A stretch of DNA of 64,000 bases from Mesostigma viride (lineage: Eukaryota; Streptophyta; Mesostigmatophyceae; Mesostigmatales; Mesostigmataceae): NCBI GenBank assembly GCA_009746045.1, contig RPFO01000774.1:753657-817656 (forward strand), read 5' to 3'. A program made the translations under genes and the position numbers. Each line of letters begins with the position of its first letter. Position 1 is the stretch's first letter. Shown here in pieces: positions 12,101 to 24,384 of this stretch. A model generated the notes under the pieces. That model was given only the letters and a program-made list of their open reading frames with translations, did no database searches and was not told where the DNA came from.

Positions 12101-15100
12101 CACTTGACCAAGTTGTAGGGGTTGGGGGAGGAAAGTGCACTTGACCAAGTTGTAGGGGTTGGGGGAGGAAAGTGCACTTGACCAAGTTGTAGGGGTTGGG
12201 GGAGGAAAGTGCACTTGACCAAGTTGTAGGGGTTGGGGGAGGAAAGTGCACTTGACCAAGTTGTAGGGGTTGGGGGAGGAAAGTGCACTTGACCAAGTTG
12301 TAGGGGTTGGGGGAGGAAAGTGCACTTGACCAAGTTGTAGGGGTTGGGGGAGGAAAGTGCACTTGACCAAGTTGTAGGGGTTGGGGGAGGAAAGTGCACT
12401 TGACCAAGTTGTAGGGGTTGGGGGAGGAAAGTGCACTTGACCAAGTTGTAGGGGTTGGGGGAGGAAAGTGCACTTGACCAAGTTGTAGGTGGGGGAAACG
12501 AAAGGGTTATTGGGCAAGTTGCAGGTGGGGGGGAGCAAAGGTGGTGGAGCAAGCAGTAGGTGGGGAAGCGGAGGAAAGGGCGGTGGAGCAAGTTGTAGCT
12601 GTTGGGCGTAGGGGGCCGGCACTGGGGCGGCTGGTCATGGAATGGTAGCCTTGGTGACGGGTGCCGGGTGCTCAATTTATTTCCTGCTGTAGACTTGACA
12701 TGGTTGCTTTGCAAAGCTATAGCCCCTAGGCATGGCTGTGCCCTTCTGCTCCGTCATGGGCTTGTTACGTGCGTATCGCAGGCGCACATTCTCGCGTTGG
12801 ATGTGTTTCGTTCGATGTGGGGGGGCATGACATCGTCGCTGCCACCATACACGCCGGCAAACTACTGCCAGGAGAACTACGACTGCTAGCAGAGAACTGC
12901 AGGCCGCAATCTCAGCTGCCACGTGGCATGGAAAGAGCAGGGAGAGGCTTGGCAGACCATGTGGTGGTATGTGTGTCCTCCCCCCCATCCCTGCAGGTTG
13001 TAATTGCAGTGGCTGCGACATGACCACATTGTGTGTCACAAGTGCCATGTGTGAGCAGCACCCACTGTGAGCCTCGGAAGGGGAGGCCCTGCCCATCTGG
13101 ATACAGTGACATGAGTGTGTGTGAGGCCAGGCAGGCTTTGATCAAGAACGACTGAGTTCCCCGATAAAAACAGCTGGGTGCAAAGCCTCGGATGTTAATG
13201 AGGGCTTTCACGCGCAGCAATCCTTGGCAAGGCGCTGACAGTGATCCTTGACAAGGTGTGGTTCATCATCGTTCGGCCGCGCACACCCCTACAGGCCCCA
13301 CTCCGGGCAAGGGCAAGCCAGACCCCCGCGAAGCTGAGCTGGCGGCGGAGGAGGCGGTGCGCGCGCGCGTGTGGCGCATTGGCCGTGACCTGGCACTGGC
13401 TCTGGACGCGCTGGCTGCCGCCGCGAGGGGGGGACCAGACGGCGTGCGGCATCACCTGCCAGAGATGGTAAGTAAGATAGTAGTAGGGTCAGCAACAGGC
13501 ATTACCTGCCAGAAATGGTGTTTGGGATAGTTACGATCAGTGCGCTGCTAGAATTTCAACGCAAGATTAGGGAAAGCAATGGGCATTACCTGCTGGACTT
13601 GGTGAGTAGGTAATGCATGGGATAGTCATTCCTGCCGTCCTGCTCGGCGTGGTGAATGTTTGAACGCAAGATCAGGGAAAGCAATGGGCATTACCTGCTG
13701 GACTTGGTGAGTAGGTCATGCATGGGATAGTCATTCCTGCCGTCCTGCTCGGCGTGGTGAATGGCGATGGCAGGTGCTTTCCCTTGTGCCTGCATGGTAG
13801 AATGTATGGCGGGTGTGTTTATGCAGGTGCACGCCAAAGTGCCGGTGCATGGTACCTGTGGTGGGGCAGTGCCATTGGGACAGTGGGCTGTCGCCTAGCT
13901 GAGGGTTATCTATGCCCAGTACAGAATGTTTAAAGAGGACCATGCGATGTTTCGGCACGCAAGCGTGTCTTTAGATCTATCACAGCCTCTGTACTGGCGC
14001 TTGGTCCCATGACTCCCACCCATGCATTCTTTATCTCGAGATGTCTGACTTCGGCTTTTGATAACCCACGCCTTTACTTTGCCCGCCGCACTCGCTCCTG
14101 CCAATTGCCGTCATCCCACCACTCCATTCCTTCCTCCCCCTTTTCCCCCCAGGCCTCGCTGGTGTACCCCTTCATGTCCTCCCCCCTCGTCGCCGTTGAG
14201 GCCGCGCAATGCCTCGAGGGCCTTGCCTGCGCGTTGCCGTCACAGCTACGGCCCTCGGCCAGGGGGGTGGCGGCGGCTCTGCGTGTGGCAGCGATCACCT
14301 CGGCCGACGCGCGCGAGGGTCGCTGCAGCAAGGAGCAGTACTTGGCGGCTGTGGAGAGCAGCGTGGTGGAGGGCGCGGTGAACACCCTGTGGAGGCAGGT
14401 GGAGGCCAGGGGGGCCCTGGAGCCGACGTGCTTCTGCTTCTGTTTCCCGGTGCGTGGCGCCTCGTGCTTCGCTGGTTCACCTGTTTCTCTTCGCTGGTTC
14501 TCAGATCGGGGCGTCTTGATCAGTTTGTGTGCCTCGGTGCCGTATTCGGAGATGTCGTGCGTAGCTGCGGTGTCTGGTTGGTCGTGTCGGGGATGTATCG
14601 TGAGAATGAGACCACTTTTGTAGCTGCCGTGTCCGCCGCAGCTGTGGTCATGGTCGTGCGTCCTGCGTCATGATGGGTGGGAGGAAAGCTTGGGAGGAGC
14701 AAATGTCTGGTTTATGCATCATCCGTCTCACGAGTGTGTCATGTTTCACCCTAGACCGTGCTCCTAGACCGTGTGCTGGCTGGCACACGGCACGCATGCC
14801 CCACAGCATGAGCACGTGCCTTTTGGGTCACTATCTCCTCTTGCGACTGAAATCCGTCCTCTGCTCCGGCCCAATGCCAACAATGCCAAGGATGCGCTTG
14901 TCAGCTGGCCCACCGGTTGGCAGGGGTTTGCCACAACAGATGGGTAAGCCACCTCCGTGCAATCGAGGCCTTGTGGGTCATGTTATGTTTTGTCGTCCGT
15001 TCTCCCTGGGTGGGTTGGTGCACCATTTGAAGTCTGTGCTCCATGTGGTTGCTGTGGCCTTGCTCTGCTCGCGATGTGGGTAGTTTGGTTCCACTCCCCT

Positions 15101-18100
15101 TTGTCTCACACTCAAACGTGGAGGGGCACTTCGAGGGGCAAACTTGTCTGAATGGCTATTATGGCACCTTATGCTCTCCCCTACCCTTCTATGCTCTGCA
15201 CTCCCCTGCTCCCGCTCCCCTGCATCGCCACATGTCGCGATCAGGTGCTGGAGCTGGTGATGCGTGCGCCCAAGCACACGCACGCCTCGGAGCATGTGCT
15301 GGCGGTCGTCAAGAAACACGCGGCACCGGGCACACCGGTCCCGCGCGTGGCCATGATCCACGTATGTGCCATGCTTTGCATGTGTCTAGTGTGTTGCCAT
15401 ACTAGGTGAAATGTCTGTGAGTGCCGCATCAGGCCACTAGCGCTGTGCGCTCTGCAGCATGATCCATGTTCGTGGGTGCTGGATTGCTTGTGTGGTTGCA
15501 AGAGCCGCACATGTGCTGGCTAGTGATGTGCGTGCTGCCTTTCGTGCCTTTCAGTGCACGGTTGCATGCGGTGTTTTCTATCTGGTGTTACAAGTGCATT
15601 CTGCTAGGCTTCACGAGGCCCCTCCCCCACACACCACCCCCACCCCCTCACCCCATTTTCCTTTTTTTTCTTTTCTTTCCCGCTTTTCCTTTTTTTTTTT
15701 GGCCAGTGTGCTGTCTCCAGAGACCTGGATACTGTATCTCAGGGCGGATCATCTAGCAATTTTTGAGTACAGGCTTCGTGTCGAGTATAGACTTTGCGGT
15801 GAAGAATGTGTGGAAGCCATTCTTGGCTTGGGCTGGAAATGTGCCGTTGCGTTTCGGTAGACTGTGCACGAATGCTGCTTACGTTGGTCCTTACCTTTGT
15901 TGGCATGGGGCTCCATGCACCCCCGTCCACCTGCCACGCGTGTGTGTGCAGGCGCTCTACCACGTCCTCTCGTACATGCCCTCGGCGCAAGCCCAGGTGC
16001 TGCCGGTGCTGCAGGAGCTGTGCCGGGGCCTGGATGCCTCCAGCTTGGAGGCCGCGCTGGCTGGTCTGCTGTATGATCAGGCGCTTGTGCGCAGCTCTTG
16101 CCTGCAGGTGGGGGTCCACATGAGTCTGTGGGTGGATTCCAAGCATGTTCACTATCGCAGGTGGGCACCATCACATCCACTTGGCCGGCCTGACAAGCCG
16201 ATGCGCCACCCCTCGGTGTGGCCAATATTATCGGTGTGATCGAGTCGATAGCGATGGATGTGGCTCGGCCAGGGGTATGATGTAGGGTGGCTACATCATA
16301 ATGTCATCTGCGGTTGTATCTAAGCCAGGAAAGAATCTAAGCAAAGAGCATGTAAGAAGGTGCATCGTCCGGATGCATAGTCGACGAGATCGGCGGGCTT
16401 TGATTGTAAATATGTAATAATAGAATATGTAATATGCGGGTGCTGTGTCGTAGGGGCCCATGCGGGGATTTGGCAGTCTACTTGCCACGGCACATGCTCC
16501 GTCATGGTCCCCTCTTGTTCCCTCCTTGCTGTTGCTTTGCGTAGCGCCAGAGCATGGGACAGTTGTAACCCATCCTTCCAGCGGCTCGGCCAAACACATT
16601 ATTAGCAGTATCACTTTTTCATCGCCATGGAATGCATGGATTGTCTGGTAGAAATGGGTGTGCACCCACCATGGCTCGAGACATGCGCTTGCCTAGGCGA
16701 ATTGCCCCTCAGCTTCTGCAGCTGATCTCTGTGACATCACCTGCATGACAACAGCTCTGAGCGATGATCGAGTACTGCTTGCCTCACTTTTTCGGGCCTT
16801 CACCGTTGAAACGCTCCCGCATCAGCCGTCCTTCATGGCTAGGTACACTTTGCCAACAAAACTTCACCCCCACCGCCTGCCCGTGGAGTCACTTGTTAAC
16901 CCCACGTCCTAATCCCGCTCCCCACCCGCGTGTTCTCCGTGCTGCAGGCATGCAAGTGCGTGCCCCCGTTGGCGGCGGGCGAGGTGCCGGAGGATGCGCG
17001 CGTGTCGGCGCTACTGTGGATGGCGTGCTACGACAGCAACGAGCAAAACATGGAGCACGCGGACGAGGTGGGTCCCTGCGTAGCGGGTCCTTGCCTAGCA
17101 TGCGCATGGGAGCATGGCACAGGACAAGGCACGATCTCAGCCCTGCATCATCTGAAGTTATCTCTAAGGACCCATGATGCCGTAATCCTACGGTCATGGC
17201 TGCTTACCTACAGGTGCTTGGCAACCAGCAACTTGTCCACTCAGGACATCACGAAGTTGTTTGTTGGGAACTAGTCTTGCCCTTGCACACAAGCGCAGGA
17301 AAATTCCCTGGGAATCGCGTTCTGTAAAGGTCCTCTACAGCCGATCAGATCTGATGGTTCTTCTCACGCATGCCTCGAGCCTCGAAGGGGAGAAGGGAAG
17401 CATACCACTGCATGGGCCAGTCATGCGTGTGTAGCCAGCCGTACACACTCGTGACCACGCCCGTAGTAGTGCCCCACCCAGAATCTCAGAAGTCCCCAAG
17501 TGTCCCATCTTCAGTATACCTTGTGGAATATTCAGTATACCTTGTGGTATATTCAGTATACCTTGTGGTATATTCAGTATACCTTGTGGTATATTCAGTA
17601 TACCTTGTGGTATATTCAGTATACCTTGTGGTATATTCAGTATACCTTGTGGTAGCTCCTGATGGAGACTGTAATCGGCGACAAGGGCGATGGCTCATCA
17701 GCCTCATCCGGTATTCCTGCTCTTGAATGACACCTGCGAAACTACCAGGGATCAGTTTTTACATGTGCATTTGGCAGTCGTGACATTCTCAGCACGCGAG
17801 GCACTCACCAGCTGTGATTGTAATGAGCAATGGGACCTATCCATATTTCGTGGTAATGCTTGTGCACTCATTCTCGCCGCAAGTCCCCCCCCCCCATGCA
17901 CACCCCACCACCATCACCACCACCTGGTGCCATCTGCCAGGTGTACGACATGTACGGCCACGACTTGAGCAGCGCGACTACAGCTGCACTTGTCACGCTG
18001 CTGTCCAACCAGCATGGGAGTGTTAGGCTGGCGGCCGCAAAGGGACTTGCTGCTGCCATGGAGGACTACCCAGAGACCGCGCAGGTGGGTGGGTGGGTGG

Positions 18101-21100
18101 GCCTGCCCAGCTTAGTGAGCTTGGAGTGACAGACCTTCCAAGCAAACTCGTAGGCGAGTACACGGAGGCTATGTGGGGTGACCTCATATCCGTGTCTGAA
18201 GGGGACGGATCCCCTAGTTCCGCACAGGCAGAGCCAGACGCCCTAGTTCCAGCGCACAGGCAGAGACGGACGCCCTAGTTCCAGCACACAGGCAGAGACG
18301 GGCACCCTAGGGATGGCTGTGTATACGCGGTGGCTCTCCGCTTGCTACCAGGGGACGGTGTGCCAAGGGTTGCCCCTCGTGTTGATCCGTGTCTTTCACA
18401 GAACTTGCCTTGGTGGCTGGTGGTCACTTGTCAGGGGTGCATGACTTTGCCATTGAGGTGTGTGCATCATGGTCAGGAGTGTGCTGCGGGAATCTAATAG
18501 AATGTTTGCCATATGCTGGCGTACACGGGCACGCTTCCATGCAGGAGTCGCTGCAAGCCCTGTTCAAGTGCTACCGCGACTGCCTGCCCAAGGCACTCCC
18601 GCCCGCCCCCAAGCCCGCCCCACTTGCCCCCCTCGCTGGCAAGGGTGGCCCCATCGTCATCAGCATTGAGACAGGGCCCCCGCAGCCCCCCCCACCTGAC
18701 AAGTGGGAGGGCCGCGAGGGTGTCGCGCTGGCGCTTCGTGAGTGCGTGCGCGCGGTGACCCCCGCGGACCTGCCCGGCGTCATCACCTTCCTCATCTCGA
18801 CCGCTCTCTCCGACGGCAACGCGGACGTGCGCGAGCACATGGTGCAGGCGGGCGTCTCACTGATCGACGCCTGTGGTAGGGACCACGTGGGCACGCTGCT
18901 GCCCATCTTCGAACGCTTCCTGGAGAAGAAGGTGCGGATGCGAGCGCGGATTATGCCTGTACAACACAATACTCAGCACACAACAATGAAACTTGGTGTG
19001 TGCTTCACCAGCGATGCCAATGTACACAGAGGTGGGCGGGTGCAGCTGTAGCGGCACGTTGATTGGTCGCAGCGTACCTTGATTGGGGGCAACCAGACCA
19101 TGCCATGCCATGCCATGCCATGCCATGCCATGCCATGCCATGCCATGCCATGCCACGCCACGCCACGCCACGCCACGCCACGCCACGCCACGCCACGCCA
19201 CGCCACGCCACGCCACGCCACGCCACGCCACGCCACGCCACGCCACGCCACGCCACGCCACGCCACGCCACGCCACGCCACGCCACGCCACGCCACGTCA
19301 CGCATGGTGAGGGGTACGCAGCCGATGCACCTGGGTAGGGTGAAGCATGCTTCGAGTGTGCCACCCTGGCAGTACACCTGGCAAAGGGGGAGCACCGTGG
19401 CGCGTACCATGCCTGTGCTGCGCCATGCCTGGGAGGTATCCATCTGCTTTCGGACCTCAGCTCGTTCTGTGCCCTTGTTGTATTATGTCCTGCTTTCTGA
19501 CAGCACCTGGGTCATTGCCACTCCTCGCGTTTCTCCCTCTCTCGTGCTGCCCATCAGCCTTGCGGGGCTAACTGACTGATGTGTTGTCAAATCTTGGCCT
19601 GTACTTGCGCGTGCACGCACACATGGACATGCTATGCTGCCAATGGCCCAAAATTTGCCGCAGGAGGTGGTGTGTGAAGAGACCTACGACTTGGTGCGCG
19701 AGGGGGTGGTCGTGTTCCTTGGCGCGTCCGCCAAGCACCTCGCGCCCACCGACCCCAAGGTTCTCGTCATCGTGGAACGGCTGCTAGAAGTGCTCAACAC
19801 GCCATCAGAGGCCGTCCAGCGCGCGGTCTCCGACTGCCTGGTCCCGCTGATGTCTTCGTTTAAGGCAGAGCCGGACACCATCGTGGGCCGCCTGCTGGAG
19901 CGCGTGCTCAAGGGGGAAAAGTACGCGGTGCGGCGAGGGGCCGCGTTCGGGCTGGGCGGGGTCATCAAGGGGCTGGGCATGGCCGCGCTCAGCCAGTGTG
20001 GAGTCATGGACAAGCTCAAGGCGGCGGTGGAGGACAAGTGGGTCGCGCGCAGTCCATGCCTGTTGGTGGTGGTGATCATGGCACGCTTGGTCAGAGGACA
20101 GAGGTTTGGCGGTCGTGATATGCTCGCACTGGTGGTTGCAGCTGGTTTCAGTGGTGGTGGCGCTCATGGCGGCGGTGGTGGCATACCGGGCGATGCTGGT
20201 TGGAGGCTGACTGGGTGGCGCATGTGATGTGCTGGTGCTTTAGTTGTCGTGGTTGTCACGGGATATGCCTGCTGGTTGTTGTAGTCGATGTGGTTGCAGC
20301 TGGCGTTGTTGGTGGTGGTGGCATGTCTGGCGATGCTGGTTGGAGGACATTTGGGCGCCACGTGGGCGATGCACTGTCACGGTTTGTGCTGTGCGAGAGG
20401 TCCTTGATGATGCCTGTGACGTATCAAAGTAGAGGTTCGACAGGCATAGTTACTTTCCATCCGTGCCTTCCTTGATACCTAGCACGTAGAGGAGGGTTCA
20501 AAGGCTCGACTTGGTTAATGAAAAAAGCATACAAAATGTCGAGTTGTCCTTTTCCCGTGGTGCGAAGTGCATTTACCTTTCACCCCCTGCTGCCCTACAC
20601 CTGTCTACTGCCGGCTTTCCTTTGGTCCCCTTGATGCCGTGGAACCACGCTTGCCTGCTCTCCCTCGCCCTACCTTGTCTTTGCCTGCTCTCCCTCGCCC
20701 CACCTTGTCCTTGCCTGCTCTCCCTCGCCCTACCTTGTCCTTGCCTGCTCTCCCTCGCCCCACCTTGTCCTTGCCTGCTCTCCCTCGCCCCACCTTGTCC
20801 TTGCCTGCTCTCCCTCGCCCCACCTTGTCCTTGCCTGCTCTCCCTCGCCCCACCTTGTCCTTGCCTGCTCTCCCTCGCCCCACCTTGTCCTTGCCTGCTC
20901 TCCCTCGCCCCACCTTGTCCTTGCCTGCTCTCCCTCGCCCCACCTTGTCCTTGCCTGCTCTCCCTCGCCCCACCTTGTCCTTGCCTGCTCTCCCTCGCCC
21001 CACCTTGTCCTTGCCTGCTCTCCCTCGCCCCACCTTGTCCTTGCCTGCTCTCCCTCGCCCCACCTTGTCCTTGCCTGCTCTCCCTCGCCCCACCTTGTCC

Positions 21101-24100
21101 TTGCCTGCTCTCCCTCGCCCCACCTTGTCCTTGCCCGCTCTCCCTCGCCCCACCTTGTCCTTGCCCGCTCTCCCTCGCCCTACCTTGTCCTTGCTCGCTA
21201 ATCATTAGTAACGTATCACAATCACGCTATTCTTACCTTACTCATCTTCGTGCTCGTCCCTTGCTCTCTGCCATTGTCCCTGCGGTCATCCCTGCGCTGC
21301 CACGCGTGCAGGGCAAGCCCCGAGTCGCGCGAGGGTGCCCTGTTTGCGTTCGAGTGCCTGTCGGAGAAGCTGGGCCGCCTTTTCGAGCCGTACGTGATCC
21401 ACATACTGCCCCTGCTGCTCGTGTGCTTCAGCGACCCGGTGGCCCCCGTGCGTGACGCCACAGAGGCCGCCTCGCGCGCGATCATGGGGCAGCTCACGGG
21501 GCAGGGCGTCAAGCTGGTGCTGCCCGCGCTGCTCAAGGTGTGTGCCAGTTTGTGTGCGCTGCTCAAGCTATGGGGCAGGGGCCATGACCATGCCTGCCAC
21601 GCGCACTGCTCAAGGTGGGGACATGGGTCCTGTACCGTAAGGTGGGTAGAGGCATGCGTGCTGCTCCAGGTGGGTAAGGGTATTGGCGTTTTCAAAAGGT
21701 GAGTGGGGCAGGTGTGCGCTGCTCGAGGGTTGGTTGGAGGTGTGCGCGCTGCTCAAGGTCAGTAGATGGGGGGGTGGGGGGCATGCTCGGTGCCGGGGCT
21801 GCTGAAGATGGGCTCAAGCATCTGAGCTGCTGGTGGATTTCTGTGGGGACATGGCAAGGATTGAGCAACCGGGTGTTGTCACCCATCGTCGTATGCCAAA
21901 GGAGATGCAGCGGTCACGTGCACAGAGGCTATCAACCAATGGCGAGGTGTACTCATGTTGTGAACTGCAAGTACAGCCTGGTCTGCTGTGCCTGCTGTAT
22001 GCTTTTATCTTGGCACAGATGTGCCTCTGCTTCCGAGCTGCATATACATCAGGAAAGTGTCCCTTCCCCCTTGAAGAAAGCCACCTACCTACGAGAAGCT
22101 ATAAAGTCGCAACTGCTCACCAAGTCTCTTCCTGTTTGATGCTGACCCTTGCCCCATTGCCCACCTCGCCTATGTGTCACCATCTCGCTTGTTTGTGCCC
22201 GCCCCGCCCGCATGGCTGCTCTGCTGCGTGTCCGCCTGGACCTTTTGTCCGCCTTGCGCGCCTCGCGCAGGGCCTGGAGGACCGCGCATGGCGCACCAAG
22301 CAAGGCAGCATCCAGCTGCTGGGCGCGATGGCCTTCTGCGCACCCAAGCAGCTGTCCTCGTGCCTGCCCACCATCGTGCCAAACCTCAGCGAGGTGCGTG
22401 CTGTGCAGAGTATAATGTACTCTGTGGGGAGTGGGAAGGTTGGGAGCGTTAACGTGGGGATAAGAGGGCACTGTTTCAACCTCGGCGGTGTGAGAGGACG
22501 AGCGTGAGCGATGGTTGGAAGCATGAGATGGCTGAGGCGGAGACGCTTCTAGATATGATATTTTTTGTTATGATGTTTATAGTTGGAAGACAAGGTGGAA
22601 ATGGTTTTAGTTATGATGCTTACTGTCATGGTGTTCAGATATGGCTGCGATGGTAGACGGCAAATTGCATGATGCTTTTAGCCCTGATAACACCCTCCTT
22701 CCCTTACCTCAGCTGTCATGTGTCCAGTTGGGCGGTTTGAATAGCTATCGGACTGTTTATGCTGGTAGCAAGGGGTAAACATACGCTGGTGTGGAGCAGG
22801 GAGGTGTCAGTGCATGGGAGCTCTTTGTTTCGGCCCGGATGCTGTCGTAGGACATGAGCCACCGTCTATACTCGATCTGCCTGCCCCACGCCTGCTCCAT
22901 GTGACCTCCGCCATGGCCCTGTGTGCATTCTTCCTCCCACACCTGCCAGGTGCTCACGGACACCCACTCCAAGGTGCAGGCGGCAGCGCACACCGCGCTG
23001 GAGCAGGTGATTGCCCTGTCCCCTCGGCCTTGCACCAGCGGGTGCCGCATTTCCCAACGTGGCTAGGAGGGTTGCATGTGCGGCTGGACCAGGCGCCACT
23101 TCCCTGGGTTGAGGCCACCACTTCCCATGCTGCCCACCACGCAAACGGTTGAGGATGATATGCACATAGTCCCTAACGGCACATCCTTGGGCGCATTTTT
23201 TTTCAGTTGGGTGTAGCGCGCTGCCAAGCCAAAGGATCGCATGGTCACGCTTGCCAGGCAACCCGTGCAATGCCCTGAAATAGAATCAGAATCAGTTGAA
23301 GTTATTGTGAGGCATTTGGCGTCTTTTTTTTCGTGCTTTAGCTCTGTTTTGCACACACATGCCACGTGGGGTAGTGCCAGAGGCCCCTTCTGCCCCCGCC
23401 TTGGCCTCCTGCCCCTTTGTTCTCGCTCCTCCCCCTCCCTCTCCCCCCCCCCCCCAACCGCATTGGCCCCCTCTCAAACCCGTTCATTCATATCCGATAC
23501 CTGATATTGCTGTTCCACTACACTGGCCCCCCACTCGCCGTGGCATCACATTACGCTGACACCTAACCGGTGGTCCATTTCCCCCCCCTTCCCCGCCTGT
23601 ACTGCCCACTCCTTGCCCCCTCCTCGCCCCGCCTGCCCCTTGTGTCACTGCCCCCCCCTTTTCTCACCGCCTGTATTGCCCCCCACAAAGGTCGGCTCTG
23701 TCATCCGCAACCCCGAGATCGCGGCGCTGGTCCCCGTGCTGATCCGCAGCTTATCCGACCCGACGGCGCACACCAAGGGGGCGCTCGAGACGCTGCTGGG
23801 GACGACATTTGTAAACACGGTGGACGCGCCCTCGCTCGCGCTGCTGGTGGGTGGTGCCCGCACGATGGTCAATCGATGGGGATGCGCCCGTTCCCTTTGC
23901 AGGCAGCAAGGCAATGGTGGTCCAGTTCACTAATCACTGCCAGGTTCACGCTCAGGTTCACTGCCAGGTTCACTGCCAGGTTCACACTTCCAAGCTCAAC
24001 CGCGGTAGTCCGTACGATGACCATGCCAATGTGTGCTGTACAGTGACAAAGTTGTTTTTGGCCACAGAGTCCGCATTTACTGACAGAATTTCACTGATGT

Positions 24101-24349
24101 CGCAGATTTTCAACTTTGTCGCATTGTATTACTGTGGTTGCTGAATTACATTGTTGTCACGTCTTGGTTTGTGATTGCGACATTTGGTCTGGTTCAGCTC
24201 ACCTGTGCTACACTACCTCCTCCCACCACCACCACCACCACCACCACCACCACCACCACCACCACCACCACCACCACCACCACCACCACCACCACCACCA
24301 CCACCACCACCACCACCACCACCACCACCACCACCACCACCACCACCAC

Positions 24350-24384
<35 letters not shown>

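Noticed and set aside
9964-12714. Three minus-strand frames of 770-916 codons
   Set aside because: They are created by the 37-bp intronic minisatellite, whose unit has no stop codon in any minus-strand frame. They lie inside GCN1 intron 8 and consist of one repeated Pro/Ser/Thr peptide.
14450-15244. A hidden exon in GCN1 intron 10
   Set aside because: The exons on either side align to plant GCN1 without a gap (FP joined to VLELV), so none is needed.
20511-21455. Leu/Pro/Cys-rich repeat protein of about 314 codons
   Set aside because: Translation of the 30-bp intronic minisatellite. The true exon 17 uses only 21312-21537.
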